From: Cognatilysobacter segetis
GTDB lineage: Bacteria > Pseudomonadota > Gammaproteobacteria > Xanthomonadales > Xanthomonadaceae
Assembly (NCBI RefSeq): GCF_004359965.1
Contig: NZ_SMRQ01000019.1
Coordinates: 1-64,000 of the forward strand
Length of the DNA stretch: 64,000 bases
Direction: 5' to 3'
How positions within the stretch are numbered: the first letter of the stretch is position 1; the number at the start of each line of letters is the position of its first letter. Both the position numbers and the translations under genes were made by a program. The notes beneath the pieces are model-generated. The model saw only the letters and a program-made list of their open reading frames with translations. It had not been told where the DNA came from and did not search any database. This document shows, in pieces, positions 8,020 through 16,129 of the stretch.

Positions 8020-8796
8020 GTGGCCAACAAGCCGAACGACACGAACGACATGAACCGCGATCCGATCTCGGGCGCGCCGGGCTCGCATCCGGTCGGGACC
8101 GGCGTGGGCGGCGTCGGCGGTGCCGCGGTGGGTGCAGCGATCGGCAGCGTGTTCGGACCGATCGGCACGCTGGTCGGCGGCGCGATCGGCACGGTCGCCG
8201 GCGCGGCGGTCGGCCATTCCGCGGCCGAGCGCGTCGATCCCACGGGCGAAACCGAGGCGTGGCGTAGCGAAGCCACGACGCGGCCGTACTACGACGGCCA
8301 GTACGACTACGACCGCGACTACGCGCCGGCGTACCGCTACGGCACCGAGGCGCGCAACGAGAACCGCAACGAGGCGTGGGGCCGCGCCGAGAGCCGCCTG
8401 CAGTCGGGCTGGGAAAAGGCCAAGGGCGAGTCGCGCCTGGCCTGGGACAAGGCGCGTGAGCCGATCCGCGATGCGTGGGATCGCAGCGACCGCACCTATC
8501 GCACGTACGACGCATCCGACCGCTACTACGAGCAGCGCTTCAACCAGGCCGACTACTACAAGCCGGACTACAGCTTCGACGACTACAAGCCTGCGTACCG
8601 CTACGGCACCTACGCCCGTAGCCAGTCGGCGAACGGCCAGTGGGACGACAACACCGAGCGCGAGCTGGAGCGCGGCTGGGAATCGGCGCGCGGCACGTCG
8701 CGCTTGGCCTGGACCGACGCCAAGGAGGCGGTGCGCGACGCGTGGCACGGCGTCGAGCGCATCATGCCGGGCGACGCGGACCGCGACGGCCGCTGA
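8020..8796 (+). CDS. Glycine-zipper protein with duplicated Tyr-rich module
   Basis: Function not recognised. A GTG start at 8020 follows the ribosome site AAGGAG (8007-8012) and gives 258 residues. The N-terminal third is a glycine-zipper segment (GVGGVGGAAVGAAIGSVFG and then PIGTLVGGAIGTVAGAAVG) that could insert in or lie on a membrane. The rest is two copies of an approximately 70-residue module. Each begins with Tyr/Asp-rich sequence ending AYRYGTxAR, followed by a Trp/Arg-rich helix: LQSGWEKAKGESRLAWDKA in copy 1, LERGWESARGTSRLAWTDA in copy 2. There is no cleavable signal peptide. Such composition suggests a stress or envelope-associated structural protein. It has its own strong terminator. 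Confidence 0.75.
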   Translation: MANKPNDTNDMNRDPISGAPGSHPVGTGVGGVGGAAVGAAIGSVFGPIGTLVGGAIGTVAGAAVGHSAAERVDPTGETEAWRSEATTRPYYDGQYDYDRDYAPAYRYGTEARNENRNEAWGRAESRLQSGWEKAKGESRLAWDKAREPIRDAWDRSDRTYRTYDASDRYYEQRFNQADYYKPDYSFDDYKPAYRYGTYARSQSANGQWDDNTERELERGWESARGTSRLAWTDAKEAVRDAWHGVERIMPGDADRDGR

Positions 8797-8812
8797 ACTC
8801 TGGAAGCACGCA

Positions 8813-8844
8813 ACGCGGCCGGCGAATGCCGGCCGCGTCGTTTT
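8813..8844 (+). terminator. Strong rho-independent terminator
   Basis: A perfect 11-pair stem, ACGCGGCCGGC (8813-8823) with GCCGGCCGCGT (8828-8838), loop GAAT, followed by CGTTTT. It lies 17 bp after the stop of the glycine-zipper gene and clearly ends that transcript. Confidence 0.9.
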
Positions 8845-9184
8845 GTGAGTGCCGAGCTTGTCGCGGGAGAGGGGCGCCGCGGAGTTGCATGCCAAGAGCG
8901 CTGTTTGGACCTCGCGCGCGCGGAATGCCGTAACGCACCGTTTGTCGACGCTCGATAGACATGCCGAGGGTTCGCCTGCGCTCCGCGCCAATGTGAGGGC
9001 CCCGAGGGGTACTGTCGGGCGGAGCCAACAGCGAGGCGCTAGCGGCAGCTGCGAACGCCGACCGGCAGCGGTTTCAGCCGGGCCGCGGTCAAGACAGCGT
9101 CAGCCGTTGCGGCCGATAACATAATAGGCATTATGCGAAGTCACAGAAGTCGGGATTGAGGCCCGCCGGGCCAGCCTCGACCCG
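8845..9184. other. Non-coding gap with dif-like site and inverted repeat
   Basis: No convincing gene is seen in this 340-bp gap: short reading frames on both strands lack ribosome sites and have no recognisable sequence. It contains the dif-like site annotated separately at 9114-9141. Further on, CGGGATTGA (9151-9159) and TCAATCCCG (9186-9194) form an inverted repeat enclosing a smaller GGCCCGCCGGGCC palindrome; the long stem overlaps the stop of the next minus-strand gene and could act as its terminator, although no U-run follows. The rest carries nothing I can name. Confidence 0.6.
9114..9141 (-). other. dif-like: dif-like XerC/XerD recombination site
   Basis: The plus strand reads arm CGATAACATAA (9114-9124), centre TAGGCA (9125-9130), arm TTATGCGAAGT (9131-9141). 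On the minus strand this is ACTTCGCATAA - TGCCTA - TTATGTTATCG. It matches the gammaproteobacterial dif layout of an 11-bp XerC arm, 6-bp centre and 11-bp XerD arm. The inner arm bases CGCATAA and TTATGTTA are perfect; I count two differences in the centre and three at the outer XerD end. It could be the chromosome dimer-resolution site, an attachment site or scar of a Xer-exploiting phage or element, or a resistance-module (pdif-type) border, since the copper operon begins right beside it. Confidence 0.65.
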
Positions 9185-9712
9185 TCAATCCCGGCCGTAC
9201 GCCGAAGACGCTTCGATCCTCCGCCGCACTTCGCCTTCCAGTCCCTTCAGGCCCCAGCGCTTCCCGATCTCGATCGCCTCATCCGCCGGCCTGCCTTCGA
9301 CCCAGGCGGCCCGGAGCGCGGCCATGGCGCCGACGCGGTTGCCGCTCGCGCAGTGCACCAGCACGGGTTTCGGCGACGCGCGCAGCAACGCATCGAATGC
9401 CACGACGTTTCCGCGCGTCAGGTCAGCGGCGCCTCGCAGCGGCAGGTTCGCGTAGCCGAGCCCGTTGGCGCGCACGGCGGTCGCCTCGTCGAAGTCCGGC
9501 GTTTCGTCGTCGGGCGTCAGGTCGACCACCTGACGGATGCCGGCGGCCTTCAGGCTGACGATGTCCCCGGGCGCGATGCGTCCGGCGGCGACGACGCCCC
9601 GCGCGGGCGACACCGCGTTGGTCACGGGCGGCACCTTCGTGCGCAGGGCCGCGCCGCTGCAGCCGATCGCAATGAGGGTCGCGAGCAGTACCGGCGCATA
9701 AACGGACTTCAT
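9185..9712 (-). CDS. Dual-specificity-phosphatase-like exported protein
   Basis: A 175-residue protein with an N-terminal export signal (MKSVYAPVLLATLIAIGCSG); the cysteine could be lipidated, although the lipobox (AIGC) is imperfect. The mature part resembles the small tyrosine-phosphatase-like domain (DUF442/DSP type): QVVDLTPDDETPDF near the start and HCASGNRVGAMAALRA, a C-x4-R catalytic-type loop, near residues 120-135. In related proteins this domain occurs with sulfide-, metal- or beta-lactamase-hydrolase-like partners; its substrate is usually unknown. It lies downstream of copB in the same direction but 178 bp away, so it may be part of the copper operon or have its own promoter. Confidence 0.7.
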   Translation of the reverse strand: MKSVYAPVLLATLIAIGCSGAALRTKVPPVTNAVSPARGVVAAGRIAPGDIVSLKAAGIRQVVDLTPDDETPDFDEATAVRANGLGYANLPLRGAADLTRGNVVAFDALLRASPKPVLVHCASGNRVGAMAALRAAWVEGRPADEAIEIGKRWGLKGLEGEVRRRIEASSAYGRD

Positions 9713-9890
9713 GCCTTTCTCCTTCGGCGTCGGCGCACGCCTGCGTTGCGCGATTGTGGTCCTTGTCGGCCCGGCGGCGAACGCCGGGCAGGCACGTTGC
9801 CACCGGTCGGCGCCGCATCGAGCGCGTGGCGACCCTGCGACACATGCGACGGGTTCCGCGAAAGTCGCGAAATTCCGGTCGCTCGTGTCA

Positions 9891-11069
9891 TCAGAACCAA
9901 AGCCGGACGCCCGCGACGACGCGGGTTTCCTGCACGTCGAGACCATCGGCCCGCCGAAAAGCCGCGGTATCGCCGAACGCGCGTTCGACTTCGACGCCGA
10001 TGTACGGCGCGAACCGCCGCGTGACCTCGTAACGCAGCCGTGCGCCGGCGTCGACAGTCGACAGGCCGGTGCCGAGGTGCCGCGCGGCGTCGTCACGTCC
10101 GCCGTAGAGGTTCGCTTCCGAACGCCACTGCAGGATCAGCCGGTTGGTGACCAGCGTTTCGTACTCGGCCTCGAGGCGCGCGGCCGCGCGTCCGCGGCCG
10201 ACATAGGCGGTCGCCTGTACCTCGATCTTGTACGGCGCCAGGCCCTGCACGCCGAACGCGGCGAACGCCCGGCCCGGCCCGTCGCCGTCGTCGGCGCGTA
10301 CGCCGGCCACGACGTCCCACCACGGAGTGATCGAGCGGCCGTACAGCGCCTCGATGCTGCCGTGGTCGATGCGTCCGTCCGCAACGATGCCTTCGCTGCG
10401 TAGCCACAGGCGGTGCAGATCGCCGCCGTACCACGCCGTCGCGTCCCACGCGCCCTCCCCCGCGCCGCGCGCCTCCAGGCGATCGATCAGCACGTAGCGA
10501 TGCGCCATGGCGTCGTGCGTGGCATGCGATCCGGCAAGCGCGGGAAACGCCGCAGCGCGATCCGCGTCGGTCAGTGCCGGAATTGCGGTTCGCGGCGCGG
10601 CGCCCGCGGGCAGGTCGCCCGGATGCATGCCGGGGTGCGTCGCGTCGTGCTGCATGCCGGCGTGCGCGGCGTGCGCGTCGGCCCCCTGCCCTGCGGGCAT
10701 TCCGTGGCCCGCATGTCCCGACGCCTGGTCGGCCCCGTGCGCCATCGCGGCGTGGTCCATCGCGGACATGTCGTGCCTGGACATGTCGTGGTCCGGCGGG
10801 TGGCCGCTCTTCACCTCGTCGCCGTCCATGCGGTGACCCCGCATGTCGTGCCCTTCCATATGGTGTTCCGCTATCGGATGGTCAGTGGTGTCCTGGGCCG
10901 ACGGCGCGGCATCGGGCGGCGGTGCGAGCGTCGCGCGCGCTGTCGTCGCCTTTGGAGCGGGCTGCGACGGCGCGGTCGTTGCGGCGTGCGCTGCGTGGTG
11001 CTGCGCATGTACCGCCGGCGCGACGACGATCGCGAGCACGAAGGCAGCGGTCGGATACCGGATGCTCAT
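9891..11069 (-). CDS. copB: Copper resistance outer membrane protein CopB
   Basis: A 392-residue CopB. A signal peptide (MSIRYPTAAFVLAIVVAPAVHA) is followed by a long Met/His-rich region with motifs such as HHMEGHDMRGHRMDG and HDMSRHDMSAMDHAAM, typical Cu(I)/Cu(II)-binding repeats. The C-terminal half is the conserved beta-barrel domain, starting around AHRYVLIDRLEAR and ending with aromatic LWF as outer-membrane proteins do. CopB works with periplasmic CopA to bind and sequester copper. The ATG overlaps the copA stop (ATGA), so the two are coupled. In copper operons of Xanthomonas the same copL-copA-copB order is established. Confidence 0.93.
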   Translation of the reverse strand: MSIRYPTAAFVLAIVVAPAVHAQHHAAHAATTAPSQPAPKATTARATLAPPPDAAPSAQDTTDHPIAEHHMEGHDMRGHRMDGDEVKSGHPPDHDMSRHDMSAMDHAAMAHGADQASGHAGHGMPAGQGADAHAAHAGMQHDATHPGMHPGDLPAGAAPRTAIPALTDADRAAAFPALAGSHATHDAMAHRYVLIDRLEARGAGEGAWDATAWYGGDLHRLWLRSEGIVADGRIDHGSIEALYGRSITPWWDVVAGVRADDGDGPGRAFAAFGVQGLAPYKIEVQATAYVGRGRAAARLEAEYETLVTNRLILQWRSEANLYGGRDDAARHLGTGLSTVDAGARLRYEVTRRFAPYIGVEVERAFGDTAAFRRADGLDVQETRVVAGVRLWF

Positions 11070-12946
11070 TCGCGCACCTCCACTTCCCGCATCATTCCCG
11101 ACTCCATGTGGAACAGCAGGTGGCAGTGGTAGGCCCAGCGGCCGAGCGCGTCGGCACGCACGCGGTAGCTGCGGCGACTGCCGGGCTGCATGTCGACGGT
11201 GTGCTTGCGGACGAGGAACCGGCCGTCGTCGTCCTCCAGGTCGCTCCACATGCCGTGCAGGTGGATCGGGTGCGACATCATCGTGTCGTTGACCAGCACG
11301 ATGCGCAGGCGCTCGCCGTAGTTGAAGCGCAGCGGGCCCGAGTCGGAGAACTTCACGCCGTTGAACGACCAGGCGAACTTCTCCATGTTGCCGGTGAGGT
11401 GGATCTCGAGCTCGCGGCCCGGTTCGCGACCGTCGGGGTCGTCGAACAGGCTGCGCAGCATCGAATAGCTCAGCGCCTTGCGACCGTCGGTGCGCATGCC
11501 GTTGCCCGGATCCTCGAGCCGCGACGTCGGCGTCATCGCCTGGTTGTCGACCAGCGGATTGCCGGCCTCGCTCGCCGGATGCGCCTGCATCGCCCTGCCC
11601 TGCATGGCCGCCATGTCGTGGCCCGCGGGCATGGCCATGCCGGCCATGTCGTGGCCCGTCGCCTGCGAGGCGTGCGACATCGTCGACATGTCGTGGCCGG
11701 GCATCGCCTGCGCATGCGACATGGCGGCCATGTCGTGGCCGCCGCCCGCGCCGTGCGACATGCCGCCCATGTCGTGCGCGGCCATGCCCATGTCCTGCAT
11801 GGTCAGGATCGGGCGCGCATCCAGCGCCGGTACCGGCGCGCGCAGCCCGTCGCGCACGGCGAGCGTGCCCGAGACGAAGCCGGTGCGCGCCGAATCCTGC
11901 GCGAAGATGGTGAAGGCGTCCTGTCCGGACGGCTCGACGATCACATCGAATGTCTCCGCCGTAGCGATGCGGAACTCGTCCACGGTGACCGGATGCACGT
12001 ACTGGCCGTCGGCGGCCACCACCGTCATCAGCAGGCCGGGAATGCGAACGTCGAAATACGTCATCGACGAACCGTTGATGAAGCGCAGCCGCACCTTCTC
12101 GCCGGAGCGGAACAGCCCGGTCCAGTTGCCCGGGCCGGTCGTGCCGTTCATGAGGTAGGTGTAGGTCTGAGCGTTGACGTCCGACAGGTCGGTCGGCGTC
12201 ATGCGCATGCGGCCCCACATCGCGCGGTCGGCGAGCGTCGCGTCGAACCCCTGCCGCCGCGCATCGCGCACGAAGTCGCCGACGGTGCGCTTGTGCAGGT
12301 TGTCGTGGTCCGACATCTGCTTCAGCCGCGACATCAGGCGCGCCGGGTCGAGGTCGGTCCAGTCCGACAGCAGCACGACGTAGTCGCGCTGGAACACGAA
12401 CGGCTCGGGTTCGACGGGATCGATCACGATCGCGCCGTAGAGGCCGGCCTGCTCCTGGAACGCGGAGTGGCTGTGGTACCAGTACGTGCCGTGCTGCCGC
12501 ACGTCGAAGCGGTACTGGTAGGCCTCGCCGCGGTGGATGCCGTCGAACGATATGCCGGGCACGCCGTCCATGTTCGCGGGCAGGATCATGCCGTGCCAGT
12601 GGATCGACGTTTCGTGCCCGTGGATCGATCCCGGCGGCAATTCGTTGCGCACGCGGAGGTTCACCGTCGTGCCCTGCCGCCAGCGCAGCAGCGGCGCAGG
12701 CAGGCTTCCGTTGACGACCACGGCGCGCCGCGCGCGGCCCGTGAAGTCGACGGCGATCTCGCCGACGGACAGATCGAACTCGGTGCCGCTAAGGACCCCG
12801 GGATTGCCGACGCGTGGGCCGGCGACGGCGCCGCGCGCGGGCAGGCCGAGCGCGAGGGACGCCCCGCCGAGCGCGAGGCCCTGCACGAAGCGGCGGCGCG
12901 ACGGCAGCACGGCGTCCGCGCCGGGACGGTGGAAACGGAAGGACAT
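11066..12946 (-). CDS. copA: Copper resistance multicopper oxidase CopA
   Basis: A 626-residue periplasmic multicopper oxidase of the CopA/PcoA type, thought to oxidise Cu(I) and bind extra copper. A twin-arginine signal (SRRRFVQGLALGGASLALG) shows export as a folded protein. Copper-centre motifs are present: HWHGM and HSHSAFQEQAGLYG in the first domain, and HPIHLHGM and HCHLLFHMESGMM at the end. Between them lies a Met-rich insert with repeated HDMxxM units (HDMGGMSHG, HDMAAMSH, HDMSTMSH, HDMAGMAM), characteristic of copper-resistance CopA as opposed to laccases. The start at 12946 gives the complete Tat signal. It lies 101 bp after copL, in a gap with two DNA palindromes. Confidence 0.95.
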   Translation of the reverse strand: MSFRFHRPGADAVLPSRRRFVQGLALGGASLALGLPARGAVAGPRVGNPGVLSGTEFDLSVGEIAVDFTGRARRAVVVNGSLPAPLLRWRQGTTVNLRVRNELPPGSIHGHETSIHWHGMILPANMDGVPGISFDGIHRGEAYQYRFDVRQHGTYWYHSHSAFQEQAGLYGAIVIDPVEPEPFVFQRDYVVLLSDWTDLDPARLMSRLKQMSDHDNLHKRTVGDFVRDARRQGFDATLADRAMWGRMRMTPTDLSDVNAQTYTYLMNGTTGPGNWTGLFRSGEKVRLRFINGSSMTYFDVRIPGLLMTVVAADGQYVHPVTVDEFRIATAETFDVIVEPSGQDAFTIFAQDSARTGFVSGTLAVRDGLRAPVPALDARPILTMQDMGMAAHDMGGMSHGAGGGHDMAAMSHAQAMPGHDMSTMSHASQATGHDMAGMAMPAGHDMAAMQGRAMQAHPASEAGNPLVDNQAMTPTSRLEDPGNGMRTDGRKALSYSMLRSLFDDPDGREPGRELEIHLTGNMEKFAWSFNGVKFSDSGPLRFNYGERLRIVLVNDTMMSHPIHLHGMWSDLEDDDGRFLVRKHTVDMQPGSRRSYRVRADALGRWAYHCHLLFHMESGMMREVEVRE

Positions 12947-12995
12947 GGCTGGACTCCGGCGGCCGATGGCCACCTCGATGAGCGTAGGAGAGCAC

Positions 12996-13023
12996 GGCGT
13001 GCATGCACGCCGGATGCGTCCGG
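12996..13023 (-). promoter_or_regulatory. Two adjacent palindromes between copL and copA
   Basis: GGCGTGCATGCACGCC (12996-13011) is a perfect 16-bp palindrome. Overlapping its end is CCGGATGCGTCCGG (13010-13023), a five-pair stem with a four-base loop. Both sit in the 101-bp gap after copL and before copA. They could be an mRNA structure that tunes copA translation, or a protein-binding site. Neither has a U-run, so they are not plain terminators. Confidence 0.45.
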
Positions 13024-13047
13024 TGCGCCCGGGGGCGCGGGCGTCAC

Positions 13048-13464
13048 CTAGCCGATCGGAGGTCGTATCAGCGGCGGCAGTCGCGGCGGGGCGTGGTTCG
13101 CCCGAGGCAGCAGGCGGCTCGGCGGGCTCCGCGCGGCGATGCGGCCTTCGCCGACGGGTGCCATGCCGATGGGCAATTGCGCCGGGCACGGACACGCGCA
13201 GCCGCCGCGGTCGCAGCCGTCCTCCGAAGAGGAAGGGTGCGACGACGAATGAGGCGTCGCATGGCCATCCGACGCGTCGTGGTGCCGCGGCATCGCATCC
13301 GGATCGCAGCAGTCGTGCGCATGACCGTGCATCGCGGCGGCCGCATCGCGTGGCGCGCCGGCGTGCCCACAGGCCACATGGGTCGACGCGCGCGCCGCGC
13401 CTGCACCGTTCGCCACCAGGGCCAGGCAGAGCACGATCCGCAGCAGGAGCGCGACGAGATTCAC
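13048..13464 (-). CDS. copL: CopL-like copper-responsive leader protein
   Basis: A 138-residue exported protein rich in His and Cys, lying directly upstream of copA like CopL in Xanthomonas, where loss of copL abolishes copper-induced copAB expression. The N-terminus (MNLVALLLRIVLCLALVANGAGAARA) is a signal peptide. Metal-ligand clusters follow: HAHDCCDP, HHDASDGHATPH and CDRGGCACPCP. The C-terminal tail is proline/arginine rich. The start is GTG. It begins nine bases after the stop of the P-type ATPase, so it is not first in its operon here, which differs from the simple copLAB arrangement. The family diverges fast; assignment rests on composition, signal peptide and position. Confidence 0.75.
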   Translation of the reverse strand: MNLVALLLRIVLCLALVANGAGAARASTHVACGHAGAPRDAAAAMHGHAHDCCDPDAMPRHHDASDGHATPHSSSHPSSSEDGCDRGGCACPCPAQLPIGMAPVGEGRIAARSPPSRLLPRANHAPPRLPPLIRPPIG

Positions 13465-13473
13465 GTCGTTACT

Positions 13474-15843
13474 TTACCCCGTGGCATCCGCGCGGAGCGG
13501 GGCGGCGGCTGAACGCGGCGACGCCCCCTGCCCCGCACCGAGCCGCAGCGCATTCATCACCACCGACACGGAACTGAGGCTCATCGCGAGCGCGGCGATC
13601 ATCGGGCTTAGCAGCAGGCCGGTAAACGGGTACAGCACGCCTGCCGCGATCGGCACGCCCAGCGCGTTGTAGACGAAGGCGAAGCGCAGGTTCTGCCGCA
13701 TGTTGGCGACCGTCGCCTCCGAGATCGCGCGGGCCGTGGCGATGCGCCGAAGGTCGCCCTTGAGCAGCGTCACCTGCGCGGTGGACATCGCCACGTCGGT
13801 GCCCGTGCCCATTGCGATGCCGACGTCCGCGGCCGCGAGCGCCGGCGCGTCGTTGATGCCGTCGCCCGCCATCGCGACGGTGCGGCCCTGCGACCTGAGC
13901 CGCCGCACCAGTGCGACCTTGTCCTGCGGACGGACGTCGCCGTACACCTCGTCGATGCCGAGCCGTCGGCCAACGGCGTGCGCGGTGGTGTCCGCATCGC
14001 CCGTCGCCATCACGATGCGGACGCCGTCCGCGCGCAATGCCGCGACCGCGTCGATCGCCGAGTCCCTGATCGGGTCCGCCACCGCGATCGCGCCCAGCAG
14101 CCTTTCGTCCGTGGCGAGAAACACCACGCTTGCACCTTCGCTGCGCAGTGCATCCAGCGCGACCGCCGACAGGTCCACGGCGATCCCCGCGTCCTCCATC
14201 AGCCGCCGATTGCCCAGCCGCAACGCGCGGCCTTCGACCTCGCCGTGCACACCGAGCCCGGTCACCGATTCGAATGCCCGCACGGGCGATAGCGCCAGGC
14301 CGCGGCGTCGCGCCTCCGCGACGATCGCATCGCCGAGCGGGTGCTCGCTGCCCTGGTCGAGGCTGGCGGCCAGTCGCAGAAGCTCGGCCTCGTCCACGCC
14401 CGTCGCCGGCACCGACGCGCGGAAGGCGGGCCGCCCTTCGGTGAGCGTGCCGGTCTTGTCGACCACCAGCGCGTCGACGCTGCGCAGCCGCTCGATCGCC
14501 TCGGCGTCGCGGAACAGGACGCCGGCACCCGCCGCGCGGCCGGTCGCGACCATGATCGACATCGGCGTGGCGAGGCCCAGCGCGCAGGGGCACGCGATGA
14601 TCAGCACCGACACCGCATTGAGCACGGCATACGTCCACGACGGCTCCGGCCCCAGCAGGCCCCACGCGAAGAACGTCGCCACCGCGACGGCCACCACCGC
14701 CAGCACGAAGCCGACGGCGACGCGGTCGGCCATCCGCTGCATGGGTGCGCGCGACCGCTGCGCCTGCGCGACCATCTGCACGATCTGCGACAGCACGGTC
14801 GCGCTTCCCACCTGGTCGGCGCGGATCACGAGGCTGCCGGTGCCGTTGAGCGTCGCGCCGAAGACCTTCGCGCCCTCCCCCTTCCCCACCGGCATCGGCT
14901 CGCCGGTCAGCATCGATTCGTCGACGCTCGACCGCCCTTCCAGCACGGTGCCATCGACAGGCACCTTCTCGCCGGGCCGCACGCGCAATCGATCGCCGAC
15001 GTGCACATGCGAAAGCGGAACGTCCTCTTCGGCACCGTCGTCACGCAGGCGGCGCGCGGTCTTCGGTGCGAGCCCGAGCAGCGCGCGGATGGCGGCGGAC
15101 GTCTTGGAGCGTGCCCGCAGCTCCAGCACCTGACCGAGCAGCGTCAGCGACACGATCACCGCGGCCGCCTCGAAGTAGACGCCGACGCGGCCGTGCTCAC
15201 GGAAGGACGTGGGGAACGCGCCCGGTGCGATCGTCGCGGCCACGCTGTACAGGTAGGCGGCGGCCACGCCGAGGCCGATCAGCGTCCACATGTTCGGGCT
15301 GCGGCGCCGGATCGACTGCAGGCAGCGCAGGAAGAACGGCGCGCCCGCCCACGCGACCACGGGCGTCGCGAGCAGCAGCTCGATCCAGCTGCGCACCGCC
15401 GGCGACGGCCAGCGCAGCCCGTGCCCGAGCATGGCGAGCAGCAGCACGAGGATCGTCAGCGGCAGCGTCCACGCGAAGCGCCGGCTGAAGTCGCGCAGCT
15501 CGGGGTTGTCCTCGTCGCCCGGCGCCGGCAGCGCCGGCTCGAGCGCCATGCCGCAGATCGGGCAGCTGCCCGGGCCTGGCTGGCGGATCTGCGGATGCAT
15601 CGGGCAGGTGTAGACGGTGCCGGTCGCGACCACGACCGCGGCCGGCGCGGCGGACCGAGCGGCCACGAAGGCGCCGGGATCGGCCAGGAAACGGTCCCGG
15701 CATCGCGGCGAGCAGAACGCGTAGTCGAGGCCCCCGTACGAGGCGTGGTACGGCGTGCGGGCCGGATCGACGCGCATGCCGCAGACCGGGTCGCGCCCGG
15801 TGTCGGCGGCGCGGTCGGGCTCGGCGGTGCGGGGATGGGTCAT
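13474..15843 (-). CDS. copF: P1B-type copper-exporting ATPase with YHS and heavy-metal-binding domains
   Basis: A 789-residue inner-membrane Cu(I) efflux pump. Instead of the usual N-terminal HMA (GMTCxxC) domain it has a YHS domain ([10 protein letters not shown], residues 18-27, with CSPRC at 44-48) and a heavy-metal-binding domain (YTCPMHP at 78-84 and [10 protein letters not shown] at 94-103). The core is complete: actuator TGEP, transmembrane CPC at residues 418-420, phosphorylation site DKTGT with Asp462, ATP-binding HP in GSEHPLGDA, and hinge [10 protein letters not shown]. The last membrane helix has [15 protein letters not shown], fitting P1B-1 copper specificity. First gene of the minus-strand copper operon; divergent from a response regulator 286 bp away. 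Confidence 0.93.
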   Translation of the reverse strand: MTHPRTAEPDRAADTGRDPVCGMRVDPARTPYHASYGGLDYAFCSPRCRDRFLADPGAFVAARSAAPAAVVVATGTVYTCPMHPQIRQPGPGSCPICGMALEPALPAPGDEDNPELRDFSRRFAWTLPLTILVLLLAMLGHGLRWPSPAVRSWIELLLATPVVAWAGAPFFLRCLQSIRRRSPNMWTLIGLGVAAAYLYSVAATIAPGAFPTSFREHGRVGVYFEAAAVIVSLTLLGQVLELRARSKTSAAIRALLGLAPKTARRLRDDGAEEDVPLSHVHVGDRLRVRPGEKVPVDGTVLEGRSSVDESMLTGEPMPVGKGEGAKVFGATLNGTGSLVIRADQVGSATVLSQIVQMVAQAQRSRAPMQRMADRVAVGFVLAVVAVAVATFFAWGLLGPEPSWTYAVLNAVSVLIIACPCALGLATPMSIMVATGRAAGAGVLFRDAEAIERLRSVDALVVDKTGTLTEGRPAFRASVPATGVDEAELLRLAASLDQGSEHPLGDAIVAEARRRGLALSPVRAFESVTGLGVHGEVEGRALRLGNRRLMEDAGIAVDLSAVALDALRSEGASVVFLATDERLLGAIAVADPIRDSAIDAVAALRADGVRIVMATGDADTTAHAVGRRLGIDEVYGDVRPQDKVALVRRLRSQGRTVAMAGDGINDAPALAAADVGIAMGTGTDVAMSTAQVTLLKGDLRRIATARAISEATVANMRQNLRFAFVYNALGVPIAAGVLYPFTGLLLSPMIAALAMSLSSVSVVMNALRLGAGQGASPRSAAAPLRADATG

Positions 15844-15963
15844 GGAGGCGTTTCGATGCCGGTGTGTTCGCGGATGGCGCCATGGTGGACCGGCGGCGTG
15901 CGCGGCGGATTGACGCCGATCAGGTGGACGCGCGGACACCGTGCGTGCCGCATCGCGCCCGAT

Positions 15964-15981
15964 TGCTGACGTGCGTCAGCA
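15964..15981. promoter_or_regulatory. Palindrome between copper operon and two-component system
   Basis: TGCTGACG and CGTCAGCA form eight-base inverted arms separated by TG. The site lies in the 286-bp divergent region, 121 bp from the ATPase start and about 150 bp from the response-regulator start. Its symmetry suits a dimeric regulator. It does not match the MerR/CueR spacing I know, so which protein binds is open. Confidence 0.4.
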
Positions 15982-16129
15982 TGCGCGCAGGCCGCCACGG
16001 CAGGCTGCGCACGGATGGCGGCGAAAACGGCGGCGCCGGTCGCGCGCGCCGACGCCGACGAGTGGCGGGGCCCGCCCCGATGCGCGTCGTAGAGTCGGGA
16101 CGGCACTCCTCCTTCACGTCGCCGCGCCG

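Noticed and set aside
8845-9110. Possible small genes in the gap before the dif-like site
   Set aside because: Short frames on both strands have no ribosome site, no recognisable product and atypical composition; treated as non-coding.
10640-11800. Short repeated DNA units (CATGTCGTG-like) suggesting a repeat array or CRISPR
   Set aside because: They encode the HDMxxM copper-binding repeats of CopA and CopB on the minus strand; spacing is irregular and there are no unique spacers.
15941-16129. 63-codon upstream extension of the response regulator
   Set aside because: The extension is a run of basic residues without similarity, and the receiver domain begins right after the ATG at 16130.
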